NCBI GenBank assembly: GCA_044230315.1
Contig: JBGARJ010000022.1
Coordinates: 1 to 64,000, forward strand
Length of the DNA: 64,000 nucleotides
Source: M3007 sp044230315
Lineage (GTDB): Bacteria > Bacteroidota > Bacteroidia > Chitinophagales > Saprospiraceae
Reading direction: 5' to 3'
Shown here: piece by piece, positions 42,424-51,215 of the stretch
How the letters are laid out: every line of letters starts with the position of its first letter
How positions within the stretch are numbered: the stretch's first letter is position 1
Translations under genes and position numbers: made by a program
Notes under the pieces: generated by a model
Told to the model about the DNA's origin: nothing
What the model saw: the letters and a program-made list of their open reading frames with translations, nothing else
Databases searched by the model: none

Positions 42424-42843
42424 TCAATTTTTAGCCGGCGGCGCCGGCGGATGCCCTTCGGGCGGCGGCCCCGGGTGCGGATGATTTTTGTGCAAGGCCT
42501 CCATCTTCTGCCGGTACAGCGCGAGTTGGTCGGTGCTCAGCACGCTTTGCAAGGCCTTTTCGTTGGCGGCATGGAGTTCGTCCATCTTGCGTTCGCCGGT
42601 GCTGCGCAGGGCCTCGTGGAGGTTTTGGCGTTGTTCAAAAAAATCCCGTTCGATTTGCATGAAGCGGGTGGTTTGCTCGGCGCTCAGGTTCAGCTCGGCG
42701 GCCATCCTTTTGAGGTGTTCTTCCATCATTTCTTTCGATGGCGGCCCGGGCGGATGATCGGGTTGTTGAGCGGAAAGAAACGGTGCGGAGCAGCAAAAGC
42801 AGGCCAACAGAATGGCTGATTTTACCAATGTTTGTGCTTTCAT
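42424..42843 (-). CDS. Spy/CpxP-like secreted protein
   Basis: A 139-residue protein from the ATG at 42843, with signal peptide MKAQTLVKSAILLACFCCSAPFLSAQ. The mature part is helical and charged: LNLSAEQTTRFMQIERDFFEQRQ resembles the LTxxQ motifs of Spy/CpxP family chaperone-like proteins, and LSTDQLALYRQKMEAL is the second. The end is Pro/His-rich (NHPHPGPPPEGHPP), which may bind metal. It is divergent from the ECF sigma gene 134 bp away, whose operon encodes a second protein of similar type, so it is probably a target of that sigma factor. Confidence 0.7.
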   Translation of the reverse strand: MKAQTLVKSAILLACFCCSAPFLSAQQPDHPPGPPSKEMMEEHLKRMAAELNLSAEQTTRFMQIERDFFEQRQNLHEALRSTGERKMDELHAANEKALQSVLSTDQLALYRQKMEALHKNHPHPGPPPEGHPPAPPAKN

Positions 42844-42977
42844 AATGAAAATGCGTTGAAAGGTGTGCGAATTCCCTTTGGATGCCGCCGGGCTTAAAAC
42901 CTTGCGGCGCATGAAATTTATTTTAAAAAACCGGGTTTCGCCGCAAGGTTCGCCCGCCAACGGCATCTAATACGATC

Positions 42978-43568
42978 ATGCAAACAGGCCTGCTACCCGA
43001 CGCGGAGTTGCTGCAGGGGCTGATAAACGGTTCGGAAGCCGCTTACGAAGCCCTTGTGGACGCTTTCCAGGAAAAGGTATTGAATACCTGCCTGGGGTTT
43101 CTGCCGAATGTACAGGATGCTGAAGATGCCACGCAGGATGTTTTTCTGGAGGTGTTCCGTTCCGTCACAAAATTCAACGGCGAATCGCGGCTGTCCACCT
43201 GGATTTACCGGATCGCCGTCAGCAAGTGCCTGGAAACCCTGCGCAACCGGAAACGCCACAAACGTATGGCTTTTTTTCAGGCGCTGATCGGCCTCGACGA
43301 TGCGCGCGCCGCAGCGGTACCCGATGCCTTGTTTCACCCGGGTATCCAGTTGGAAAACCGCGAACGCGCCCGGATCCTGTACGGCGCCATGGACCGACTG
43401 CCCGACACCCAGCGCGCAGCGTTCGTCCTGCACAAAGTGGAAGGGCTCAGCCACCGCGAGATCGGCGAAGCCCTGGGCCTGAACGTACCCGCCGTCGAGG
43501 CGCTGATCTTCCGCGCCAAGCAAAACCTCCGCAAACGGCTGACGAACTATTATCAACACGATGATTGA
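42978..43568 (+). CDS. ECF sigma factor (RpoE-like)
   Basis: A 196-residue sigma factor. Region 2 has AYEALVDAFQEKVLNTCLGF, DAEDATQDVFLEVFRSV and LSTWIYRIAVSKCLETLRNR. Region 4 has LPDTQRAAFVLHKVEGLSHR, EIGEALGLNVPAVEALIFRA and KQNLRKRL. Two small genes for a membrane protein and a periplasmic-sensor-like protein follow at 15 bp and 3 bp, an arrangement like CnrH-CnrY-CnrX. The likely role is control of an envelope or metal stress response including the divergent Spy-like gene. Confidence 0.92.
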   Translation: MQTGLLPDAELLQGLINGSEAAYEALVDAFQEKVLNTCLGFLPNVQDAEDATQDVFLEVFRSVTKFNGESRLSTWIYRIAVSKCLETLRNRKRHKRMAFFQALIGLDDARAAAVPDALFHPGIQLENRERARILYGAMDRLPDTQRAAFVLHKVEGLSHREIGEALGLNVPAVEALIFRAKQNLRKRLTNYYQHDD

Positions 43569-43583
43569 CATAAAAAACTGGAT

Positions 43584-43901
43584 ATGAAGGACCGGGATCG
43601 CATTGAATCGGACGTGCAAAAAACACTCGACGTATTGGACACCCTTCAACGGGTGCCGGGCAATCCGTACCTGTACACCCGCCTGAAAGCCCGGATGGCG
43701 GCGCCTACCGGGGGCATTCGGCGGGGTGTGCTGGCCGGGCAATTGGCCCTGACGGCGCTGGTGCTGGCGCTCAACGCCGTATTCCTGTACCGGCAATGGC
43801 ATCCGTCGGCCAAGCCGGAGGCATTGCCCGAGGCACTGGCCAAGGAATGGGGCCTCGACCGGAATGCGGACGTCTATTTTCTCACGTACAATGCACATTG
43901 A
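43584..43901 (+). CDS. Small single-pass membrane protein, candidate anti-sigma factor
   Basis: 105 residues with no recognised family. The N-terminal half is hydrophilic and helical (DRIESDVQKTLDVLDTLQRV), then NPYLYTRLKARM, then one hydrophobic helix (VLAGQLALTALVLALNAVFLY) and a short outer tail. This layout (cytoplasmic helix, one membrane pass, short periplasmic end) and its place between a sigma gene and a sensor-like gene make an anti-sigma factor the best guess. The start is 15 bp after the sigma stop, and the next gene begins 3 bp after its stop. Confidence 0.6.
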   Translation: MKDRDRIESDVQKTLDVLDTLQRVPGNPYLYTRLKARMAAPTGGIRRGVLAGQLALTALVLALNAVFLYRQWHPSAKPEALPEALAKEWGLDRNADVYFLTYNAH

Positions 43902-43904
43902 ACC

Positions 43905-44390
43905 ATGACTTTCAACGTCGGACCACGCGCAAGCCAGTGGATCATTCTCACGCTGGTGCTTGTCAATATCGCCACGCTGGCCACGGTGTGGCTGCACCCC
44001 CGCCCGCCGCGCCCGCCGCAAGACCTGGCCCGCCTGTGGCAGCGCGAACTCCGGCTCAGCGACGAACAAGCCGGGCAGGTGCGCGCGCTTATCGACGAAC
44101 ACCGCGCCGGCGCCACCCCCCTTTTCGACCGGATGGCGGCCACCAAACACCGCATGCTGCTGGCGCTCGACGACACGCCGCCCGACACCGCCCTGGCCCG
44201 CCAACTGGCCGATACCAGCGCCGTCATTCAGCGCGAACTGGACCTGCGCCTGCAGCAACATTTCCTTGCCTTGCGGGCCGTTTGCACCCCGGAGCAGTTT
44301 GAAAAACTCAACCGGATCTTTTTGGAAACGCTGCGGGCCGGGGCTCCCGGACCGCGCGGGGGCTTACACCACGGCCCGCCGCAGGAATAA
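43905..44390 (+). CDS. Periplasmic heavy-metal sensor-like protein (CnrX/Spy group), membrane-anchored
   Basis: A 161-residue protein with one N-terminal membrane helix (WIILTLVLVNIATLATVWL) and a helical outer domain. LARLWQRELRLSDEQAGQVR, then ALIDEHRAG, then MAATKHRMLLAL and ELDLRLQQHFLALRAVCTPEQFEKL (split at RAV) match the LTxxQ-type helices of the CnrX/ZraP/Spy group. His and Cys residues could bind metal. It is the third gene of the sigma operon, and would sense the stress and control the anti-sigma protein before it. Confidence 0.68.
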   Translation: MTFNVGPRASQWIILTLVLVNIATLATVWLHPRPPRPPQDLARLWQRELRLSDEQAGQVRALIDEHRAGATPLFDRMAATKHRMLLALDDTPPDTALARQLADTSAVIQRELDLRLQQHFLALRAVCTPEQFEKLNRIFLETLRAGAPGPRGGLHHGPPQE

Positions 44391-44552
44391 GGGTTTGCGC
44401 TGCGCGATTCAGCCGGCCCGGCACAGTGCGGGTGGGTGGTGTTCGAATTGCAATATCTCCGAAAAAAAGGCGGGCAACGCGCATCGGGTCGGCAAGTATT
44501 TGCAAACTTTGCTGGCTGAACGCAAGCCGGATTACCGGAACACTTTTTACCG

Positions 44553-45104
44553 ATGTTATCAAGTCTGAGCGCCTGGATCCTGAAAATTTGGGGCTGGAAA
44601 ATCACCGGCCAATACCCGTACGACGTGCCCAAGCTGGTGTTGGCAGTGGCGCCGCATACATCCAACTGGGACTTTCCGGTGGGCGTGCTCGTAAACAGCG
44701 CCGGGCGCATTTACGCCAACTACGTGGGCAAACACACCCTCTTTCGCTGGCCCTTCGGCGTCTTTTTCCGCTGGCTGGGCGGCATCCCCGTCGACCGCAG
44801 CAAAAAAGGCGGCAACTTCGTTTCGGCCACCGTGGAGGCCTTTCAGCGCAACGAGCGCATGCACCTCGTCATTTCGCCCGAAGGCACCCGCAAAAAAGTG
44901 CCCAAACTGAAAACCGGCTTCTACCACATCGCCCGGCTGGCCGGCGTGCCCATTGCCCTTTGCACATTCGACTGGCAGAAAAAAGAAGTTTTTTTCGACC
45001 CCGTGCTTTTCCATCCCACGGGCGACGAAGCGAAGGACCTGGAATACATCTGGAATTATTTCAAGGATATTCCGGGCAAAAACCCCCAACAGGGCATTCA
45101 CTGA
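44553..45104 (+). CDS. PlsC-like glycerophosphate acyltransferase family protein
   Basis: A 183-residue acyltransferase. The catalytic HTSNWD (Hx4D, about residue 34) and the substrate-binding SPEGTRKKV (about residue 107) are present, with GGIPVDRS between them. It is shorter than PlsC and lacks the N-terminal membrane helices, like the 1-acyl-glycerol-3-phosphate acyltransferase-like proteins of Bacteroidota that may act on other acceptors. Predicted on the inner face of the membrane. Convergent with the small lipoprotein gene. Confidence 0.85.
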   Translation: MLSSLSAWILKIWGWKITGQYPYDVPKLVLAVAPHTSNWDFPVGVLVNSAGRIYANYVGKHTLFRWPFGVFFRWLGGIPVDRSKKGGNFVSATVEAFQRNERMHLVISPEGTRKKVPKLKTGFYHIARLAGVPIALCTFDWQKKEVFFDPVLFHPTGDEAKDLEYIWNYFKDIPGKNPQQGIH

Positions 45105-45111
45105 TGCTCCG

Positions 45112-45513
45112 TCAGTGTTTTTCCGAAACAAACAGGAAGGTATCCACCACGGGGTGCTCGTCGATCGAGATCGTGACCGGCAGGTTGCCGAACACCTCGT
45201 TCGGGTAATGCAGGCTGTCGTACCCGAAAGCGATCAGCCAGTGGTTGCCTTCGGGCACCCCTTCGAGGCAGCCGCGGGCGTCTTTGCCGGTTTTGAACAC
45301 CTTGTCAAAATATTCCGGCTTCTGGAGGTAGCCCGGAAACGAGTCGGCGTTGAATTTGACGTACACCGTGGCGTCGGGGATCGGGAAATAGTGATGCGAG
45401 GTTTGCACGCAAATTTTGGTATTGAGCGGGATGCTCTCCGGGTACGAATAACAGGCCTGGAACAAGGCCGCGGCGCAAGAAGCGCCTAGGAGCAACTGGT
45501 ATATGTTTTTCAT
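45112..45513 (-). CDS. Small lipoprotein, function unknown
   Basis: 133 residues from the ATG at 45513 (MKNIYQLLLGASCAAALFQAC), a typical lipoprotein signal with a modification Cys at about residue 21. The mature part looks like one beta-sandwich: TVYVKFNADSFPGYLQ, ARGCLEGVPEGNHWLIAFGY, then PVTISIDEHPVVDTFLFV. This is like the small transthyretin/carboxypeptidase-regulatory-like domains of Bacteroidota lipoproteins. No active site. It stands alone, with no obvious operon partner. Confidence 0.65.
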   Translation of the reverse strand: MKNIYQLLLGASCAAALFQACYSYPESIPLNTKICVQTSHHYFPIPDATVYVKFNADSFPGYLQKPEYFDKVFKTGKDARGCLEGVPEGNHWLIAFGYDSLHYPNEVFGNLPVTISIDEHPVVDTFLFVSEKH

Positions 45514-45639
45514 TGGGATGATGCGCCGTCTGTTCCCGGGCGAGCGGGCGGTGGTTCTGACGCAGCCATCCGGTGTGCGTTCCGGATAGTAAATGCGCAG
45601 GATCATAACGGCAATTTTAGCGCAGAAGTTTATTCAAAT

Positions 45640-45647
45640 TACCTTTG
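45640..45647 (+). promoter_or_regulatory. -7 promoter box TACCTTTG for thrB
   Basis: Exact consensus word followed by CGCCC, 92 bp before the TTG start of thrB. No TTG -33 word at normal spacing. Confidence 0.5.
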
Positions 45648-45738
45648 CGCCCGCTGTTTGCTTTTTTTAGCCAACAAATGCCCGGTACCAAACGCCCGGC
45701 GCGCTCCGGAACAACATTAAACGTCAAATTTTTCAACC

Positions 45739-46665
45739 TTGGGAATTAAAGCTTTCGCCCCGGCATCGGTGGGCAACATCGGCGTGGGGTTCGATATTCT
45801 GGGTATGGCCATCGAGCGCCCCGGCGATGAGGTGATCGCCCGGTTCAATACGACAAAGGACCTCCGGATCGCCAAGATCACCGGCCACGGCGGCAAATTG
45901 CCCTACGAAGTGGATAAAAACACCGCCGGGGTGGCCGTCCGGCGTTTCCTGGAATACATCGGCGAAACGGAGAAAGGGATCGACCTCGAAATCCACAAGA
46001 AAATGCCGCTGGGCAGCGGCCTCGGCAGCAGCGCCGCCAGCGCCGTGGCCGCCGTACTGGCCGTGAGCGAATTGCTGCGCAGCGGCCTGAGCAAACGCGA
46101 ACTCCTGCCCTTTGCCTGCCAGGGCGAACAAGTCGCCTCGGGCGGCTTTCATGCCGACAACGTGGCGCCGTCGCTGTTGGGCGGGATCATCCTCATCCGC
46201 GACAATGCCACGCTCGATGTACACCGGCTGCACGTGCCGCGCGGGTTGTACGTGACGGTCGTGTACCCCCAACTGGAAGTGCTGACCAAAACGGCGCGCG
46301 CCATCCTGAAGCCCGAAGTGCCGCTGGAGGCCTATGTGCGGCAAAGCGCCAATGTCGCCGGATTCGTGGTCGGTTGCTTCAACGGCGATATCGGCCTCAT
46401 CGGACGCAGCCTGCGCGACGAGATCATCGAGCCGCAGCGCGCCGGACTGATCACGGGGTTTTACGACGTCAAAGCCGCTGCGCTCGACGCCGGCGTGCTG
46501 GGGTGCAGCATCTCGGGCTCGGGCCCTTCGGTGTTTGCCCTGTGCGCCAACAGCCTGATCGCCGAACAGGCCGGACAGGCGATGCAACGGGCTTTTGCCA
46601 AAAATCGGGTGGAAAGCCAGGTGTTTTTGTCGCCCGTCAACCAGGAAGGCGCCGTAATTTGCTGA
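45739..46665 (+). CDS. thrB: Homoserine kinase
   Basis: Phosphorylates homoserine for threonine synthesis. It is a GHMP kinase of 308 residues: GIKAFAPASVGNIGVGFDI is the N-terminal strand, KKMPLGSGLGSSAASAVAAV the ATP-binding loop and GVLGCSISGSGPSVFAL the C-terminal motif. The start must be TTG at 45739: an in-frame TAA lies only 18 bp upstream at 45718 and no ATG occurs before the conserved strand. This suggests weak translation initiation. No thrA or thrC is next to it in the window. A palindromic element follows the stop. Confidence 0.95.
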   Translation: MGIKAFAPASVGNIGVGFDILGMAIERPGDEVIARFNTTKDLRIAKITGHGGKLPYEVDKNTAGVAVRRFLEYIGETEKGIDLEIHKKMPLGSGLGSSAASAVAAVLAVSELLRSGLSKRELLPFACQGEQVASGGFHADNVAPSLLGGIILIRDNATLDVHRLHVPRGLYVTVVYPQLEVLTKTARAILKPEVPLEAYVRQSANVAGFVVGCFNGDIGLIGRSLRDEIIEPQRAGLITGFYDVKAAALDAGVLGCSISGSGPSVFALCANSLIAEQAGQAMQRAFAKNRVESQVFLSPVNQEGAVIC

Positions 46666-46699
46666 ACCGGCGCCCCAATGCCATATCGATATGATTTGA

Positions 46700-46808
46700 A
46701 AAATGAACGCTGCGATTTTGGCCCGGAACAAGGCATTTTTTGAAGGCTGAGCAGCGCTACGGCAAAAAAATAACGCAATATTGGGGCAAAAGGCCGAAGT
46801 GGATTTTA
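46700..46808. repeat. Palindromic element copy I (third stem type)
   Basis: The core stem is TTTTGGCCC (about 46716-46724) against GGGGCAAAA (about 46782-46790). The loop words are GGAACAAGGCA and AAATAACGC, the same constants as in copies A, C, D and E, with an inner stem TTTTTTG...CAAAAAAA. The outer tips are different (AATGAACGCTGCGA / GGCCGAAGTGGATTT, weakly paired). It sits between thrB and the hexosaminidase gene. Confidence 0.75.
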
Positions 46809-46876
46809 ACAGATAACCCGGTCCAGGTACTTTTCCGACCAATTTGCTGAATATGCAGTCAACTCTTTTATTTGTT

Positions 46877-49195
46877 ATGCGAAACACACGTTTTCTCCTC
46901 CTCGGCGCGCTGACGATCCTGTCGGTCGCCGCTACCGCCCAGGTTACGTCATCGATCACGATCATCCCGCAGCCCGTGACGGCTTACGGCCGGGAAGGGC
47001 AGTTCGAACTGAAACCCGATACGCGGGTGTATTTCCCGCAGGGTCAGGCCGACTGGGAAACCGCGGCGCAGTATTTCATGGCCCTGGCGCAATCCTCAAC
47101 CGGCTACAAGATCGTAGCCCTGCCGTACAAGAACCCGGTGACGGCCCCGCGCGACAACGGCATCTATTTTATTCCCGATGAAACGGTGGAGCAGGCCGAA
47201 GGCTACAAAATGGAGGTGATGCCCGGCTATGTGGCTATTCGCGCCCGCACAGCCGCCGGCGCCTTTTACGCGGTCCAGAGCCTGCGGCAAATGTTTCCGC
47301 CCCAGTTCAACAGCCCCAGCCCTGTAGCGGGTATTGTGTGGAAGGCCAACTGCTGCACGATCACCGACTACCCGCGCTTTGCTTATCGCGGCATGCACCT
47401 CGACGTGGGCCGGCACTTTTTCCCGGTGGAATTTGTGAAACGCTACATCGATCTGCTGGCCATGCACAAGTACAACCGCTTCCACTGGCACCTCACCGAA
47501 GACCAGGGCTGGCGCATCGAGATCAAAAAATACCCGAAGCTCCAAACCGTGGCCGCCTGCCGCAAAGAGACGCTGATCGGGCTGTATTCCGACCAGCCGC
47601 AAAAATTTGACGGCAAACCCTACTGCGGTTATTACACCCAGGAAGAGGTCAAAGAGGTGGTGGAATACGCCCGCCAACGCTTTGTGACCATCGTGCCGGA
47701 GATTGAAATGCCGGGCCATTCGCTGGCCGCCCTCGCCGCTTACCCCGAACTGGGTTGTACCGGCGGGCCGTATGAAGCCGCCACTTTGTGGGGTATATTT
47801 CAGGATGTGTACTGCGCCGGCAACGAAAAAACCTTCGAGTTTCTGGACGGCGTACTGGCCGAAGTGTGTGCCCTGTTTCCCGGCGAATACGTGCATATCG
47901 GCGGCGACGAATGCCCGAAAGATCGCTGGCACAACTGCCCGAAATGCCAAAAACGCATGCAGGACGAAGGCCTGAAGGACGAACACGAACTGCAGAGTTA
48001 TTTCATCCACCGCGCCGAAAAAATACTGGCCAAATACGGCAAAAAACTGATCGGCTGGGATGAGATCCTCGAGGGCGGCCTCGCCCCCAGCGCCACCGTG
48101 ATGAGCTGGCGCGGCATCGACGGCGGTATCGCCGCCGCCCGCTCGGGTCACGACGCCATCATGACGCCCGGCTCGCATTGTTACTTCGACCATTACCAAA
48201 GCGACCCCTCCACCGAACCGCCCGCCATCGGCGGCTATACCACTCTGGAAAAAGTGTACAGCTACGAGCCGGTCCCCGACTCGCTCAGCGAAGCCGAAGC
48301 CCAGCATATTCTCGGCGCCCAGGGCAACGTGTGGACGGAGTACATGGAAACGCCCGAATACGTGGAATACATGGCCTACCCGCGCGCCTGCGCGCTCTCG
48401 GAGGTGCTCTGGGCGCCGCAAAAAAAGCGCAACTGGGACGATTTTGCCCGCCGGCTGAAAGCGCATTTCGGCCGTCTGGATGCAATGAAGGTCAATTATG
48501 CGAAGAGCTATTTCGATATCAAATCGACGTTCACGGGCGGTTACGTGGCGCTGAACTGCAGCGACCACTCCGCCCAGATCAAATACACCATCGACGGCTC
48601 CGACCCCAAGCCGACCTCGGCCGGTTTTTATTCCCCTATCCCGCTCAACCGGTCGGCTACCGTGAAAGCCGTGGCCGTGCAGGCCGGCAAGGTGCTGGGA
48701 AAAATCCTGACCGTCCAGTATTTCGTACACAAGGCCAGCGGGAAAACCTACACCATGACCAAACAGCCCGATCAGTACTCGGGCGGCGAGCGCTACGCCC
48801 TCACCAACGGGGTGGTGGGCGCGCTGAAGTCGTGGAACAACTGGGTGGCCCTCGTCAACCACGATATCGACCCGGTCATCGATTTCGGCGCCAGCACCGA
48901 CTTCAGCCGGATCACCATGCATTATGTGAACAGCAAGGTGTCGTGGATCTACCCGCCGCGCAGCGTGGAAGTGTTCGTTTCGGATGATGGCCAAAACTTC
49001 AGCTCGGTGGCAAAAAAGCAGATCGACGCCGACAGTATGACGGGCATTACCCTGGAAACCATCGCGATGGATATTCCGGGCGCTCACGGGCGGTACCTGA
49101 AAGTGGTGTTGCAGACCTACGGCGTGATCCCCGACAACGCAGCGGGTGCAGGCAACGGCGCGTGGTTGTTTGTGGATGAGATCATTGTGGATTGA
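46877..49195 (+). CDS. Beta-N-acetylhexosaminidase, glycoside hydrolase family 20
   Basis: Removes terminal N-acetylglucosamine or N-acetylgalactosamine residues. It has 772 residues from the ATG at 46877 (signal MRNTRFLLLGALTILSVAATAQ); ATGs at 46844 and 46853 are alternatives. GH20b N-terminal domain, then the barrel: YRGMHLDVGRHFF, YNRFHWHLTEDQGWRIEIKKYP (split at GWR), PEIEMPGHS, and the catalytic pair Asp-Glu in HIGGDECPKDRWH (about residues 344-345), with NVWTEYM later. Next come a chitobiase-type C-terminal domain (YTIDGSDPKP) and a discoidin-like F5/8 domain (RSVEVFVSDDGQNFSSV). All catalytic residues are present. Exported, likely for chitin or glycan turnover. Confidence 0.95.
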   Translation: MRNTRFLLLGALTILSVAATAQVTSSITIIPQPVTAYGREGQFELKPDTRVYFPQGQADWETAAQYFMALAQSSTGYKIVALPYKNPVTAPRDNGIYFIPDETVEQAEGYKMEVMPGYVAIRARTAAGAFYAVQSLRQMFPPQFNSPSPVAGIVWKANCCTITDYPRFAYRGMHLDVGRHFFPVEFVKRYIDLLAMHKYNRFHWHLTEDQGWRIEIKKYPKLQTVAACRKETLIGLYSDQPQKFDGKPYCGYYTQEEVKEVVEYARQRFVTIVPEIEMPGHSLAALAAYPELGCTGGPYEAATLWGIFQDVYCAGNEKTFEFLDGVLAEVCALFPGEYVHIGGDECPKDRWHNCPKCQKRMQDEGLKDEHELQSYFIHRAEKILAKYGKKLIGWDEILEGGLAPSATVMSWRGIDGGIAAARSGHDAIMTPGSHCYFDHYQSDPSTEPPAIGGYTTLEKVYSYEPVPDSLSEAEAQHILGAQGNVWTEYMETPEYVEYMAYPRACALSEVLWAPQKKRNWDDFARRLKAHFGRLDAMKVNYAKSYFDIKSTFTGGYVALNCSDHSAQIKYTIDGSDPKPTSAGFYSPIPLNRSATVKAVAVQAGKVLGKILTVQYFVHKASGKTYTMTKQPDQYSGGERYALTNGVVGALKSWNNWVALVNHDIDPVIDFGASTDFSRITMHYVNSKVSWIYPPRSVEVFVSDDGQNFSSVAKKQIDADSMTGITLETIAMDIPGAHGRYLKVVLQTYGVIPDNAAGAGNGAWLFVDEIIVD

Positions 49196-49258
49196 TGTAT
49201 CCAACCATTTAAGCTAACTTTACGTCTACTCCGGAGAACTGAAATACGAACCCACCTC

Positions 49259-50158
49259 ATGCCTGAACGCCTATTCACTGCAATTCCTTTTGCGGTACTC
49301 TTTTGGGTAGCTGCCGGCGTGGCAGTTGCCCAAAAGACGGCGCTGCCGGACACTTCCCGTTATGTACTGGTAAAAACGACCGACGAAAATGAGTTCGCCG
49401 GCAAATTGGTGTCGCAGGACTCCGCTTCCTTCGTCCTGGAAACCGAAAATTTTGGCACCATCACGATCCGGAGTCAGGTGGTGCGCAGCATCCGGCCCAT
49501 GACTGTCCGGAAAATAGTGAAGGGGCGCTACTGGTTTGAAAGTCCCCATTCCACCCGGTATTATGTAGGCCAGAACGGTTACGGGCTGCACAAAGGAGAG
49601 GGCTATTTTGAAAACGGCTGGTTGTTTTTCAATCAGGTGAGCTATGCCTTGACCGATCGGTTTTCGATGGGGCTGGGCTTTGCCCCATTGATTATCCTGG
49701 ACGGACCCTTTCCGGTGTGGTTTACGCCAAAAATCACGTTTCCCATCCGTCAGAATTGGATAAACCTCGGGATCGGCGCGCTGTACGGCCATACGTTCGA
49801 TCCTGTTTACGGCTACGATGAGAGTTCCTACACGGCTTTTTATGGCCAGCTCAGCGTAGGCTCGCGCGATGCCAACGCCAACCTCGGTTACGGCTACGGG
49901 TTTTCGGATGCCGGCTGGTGGCAGGCGCCGATCTGGTCGGTCAGCGGCATGTTGCGCACCGGGCCTAAAGCAGCCCTGATCACCGAAAATTTCTTTTACT
50001 CCACATCCTACGAAAGCGGCGCGATCTTCTCATTCGGCGCCCGTTTTATGGGGCGCCGGATCGCCTTTGATGGCGCCGTTTTATTCCCGTTTATCGATTC
50101 TGAAGGTTACGCCATACCCTGGCTTGGCCTGCACGTACCATTCGGTTCACCAAAATAA
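49259..50158 (+). CDS. Outer-membrane-type protein of unknown function, tandem copy 1
   Basis: A 299-residue protein with a signal peptide (hydrophobic FAVLFWVAAGVAVAQ). Residues 38-82 form a compact beta module, TTDENEFAGKLVSQDSASFV then LETENFGTITIRSQVVRSIRP, resembling an Sm/SH3-like strand fold. The rest is amphipathic strands with many aromatic and Gly residues (YGLHKGEGYFENGWLFFNQV, LSVGSRDANANLGYGYGF, IAFDGAVLFPFI), consistent with an outer-membrane barrel. It is clearly paralogous over its whole length to the next gene (12 bp apart). Confidence 0.65.
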   Translation: MPERLFTAIPFAVLFWVAAGVAVAQKTALPDTSRYVLVKTTDENEFAGKLVSQDSASFVLETENFGTITIRSQVVRSIRPMTVRKIVKGRYWFESPHSTRYYVGQNGYGLHKGEGYFENGWLFFNQVSYALTDRFSMGLGFAPLIILDGPFPVWFTPKITFPIRQNWINLGIGALYGHTFDPVYGYDESSYTAFYGQLSVGSRDANANLGYGYGFSDAGWWQAPIWSVSGMLRTGPKAALITENFFYSTSYESGAIFSFGARFMGRRIAFDGAVLFPFIDSEGYAIPWLGLHVPFGSPK

Positions 50159-50169
50159 AATCAAGCCTG

Positions 50170-51066
50170 ATGAGACATTTCCATCTGTTACCCGTCCTTT
50201 TTTGCCTGCTGCTGCCGGCCGCCGGCCGGCTGGCCGCGCAAGACCTCAAAATCCCGACCGACTCGACGCAACTCACGTCCATTGAAACCAAGGACGGCAA
50301 TGAGTTTGTAGGGTATGTGGTTCAAATTGAAACCGATGTGCTGGTGCTGAAAACAGAGCAGTTTGGCGAAGTTAAAATCCGCAAGACAGACATCCGGTAT
50401 ATCCGTCCCGTGAACACCAAGCAAATTGTGGGGGGCGAATACTGGTACGACAACCCGTATGCGACCCGTTACTTTTTCGGCCCCAATGGTTATGGGCTGC
50501 GCAAAGGAGAAGGGTATTACCAAAATGCGTGGATCTTTTTCAACCAGGTCAGTTACGGCTTCACCGACAATTTTACCCTTGGCGTCGGACTCATACCTGC
50601 TTTCATTTTTGGGGGAGCACCCACCCCGGTGTGGATCACGCCAAAGGTTTCCATTCCCCTCAAAAAAGACCAGGTCAACCTCGGTGTGGGCGGCTTTTTT
50701 GCTACGGTGCTCGGCGAGGAAGACGCTTCGTTTGGCATAGCGTACGGCGCGCTAACGTTGGGCTCGCGGGATAGGAACATCAATTTCGGCCTCGGGTATG
50801 GCTACTCGGGCGACGGCTGGGCCAATACGCCTACGGTAACCCTGAGCGGCATGTACCGGACAGGAAAAAAATTCGCCCTGCTGACGGAAAATTACTTGTT
50901 CGACGCGGGGGAGGATAGCTATGTGCTGATGTCGTTTGGCGGGCGGTTTATCGGCAAACACGTGGCTATCGATGCCGGATTTTTTATCCCCACCCAAACG
51001 GACGGAGAACTCATCCTCATTCCATGGCTGGGGGTGAACGTACCTTTCGGCCATCCGTCCAGGTAG
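50170..51066 (+). CDS. Outer-membrane-type protein of unknown function, tandem copy 2
   Basis: A 298-residue paralogue of the preceding gene. Signal peptide (FHLLPVLFCLLLPAAGRLAAQ), the same strand module (ETKDGNEFVGYVVQIETDVL then VLKTEQFGEVKIRKTDIRYIRP) and the same barrel-like region (YGLRKGEGYYQNAWIFFNQV, LGSRDRNINFGLGYGYSG). It lies 11 bp after copy 1, so they are one operon. The two differ at many positions, so the duplication is not recent. The function is unknown; a two-component outer-membrane assembly is one possibility. Confidence 0.65.
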   Translation: MRHFHLLPVLFCLLLPAAGRLAAQDLKIPTDSTQLTSIETKDGNEFVGYVVQIETDVLVLKTEQFGEVKIRKTDIRYIRPVNTKQIVGGEYWYDNPYATRYFFGPNGYGLRKGEGYYQNAWIFFNQVSYGFTDNFTLGVGLIPAFIFGGAPTPVWITPKVSIPLKKDQVNLGVGGFFATVLGEEDASFGIAYGALTLGSRDRNINFGLGYGYSGDGWANTPTVTLSGMYRTGKKFALLTENYLFDAGEDSYVLMSFGGRFIGKHVAIDAGFFIPTQTDGELILIPWLGVNVPFGHPSR

Positions 51067-51215
51067 CGTACTTTTCCAATCGTTTCCACAGCCGTCTGCT
51101 GCCGGTTGGGCGCCCACCCAACCGGCAGCAAAATTTAAAGCGCTGCTTTTACGCCGGTGCGTAAGTTGTAGGCAGAAGGCCATACATTTACCCGACAAAA
51201 CGGAACCAACTGCTT

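Noticed and set aside
47096..49204. Minus-strand ORF of 702 codons opposite the GH20 gene
   Set aside because: Antisense shadow; no signal peptide, no domain, and the GH20 frame is complete.
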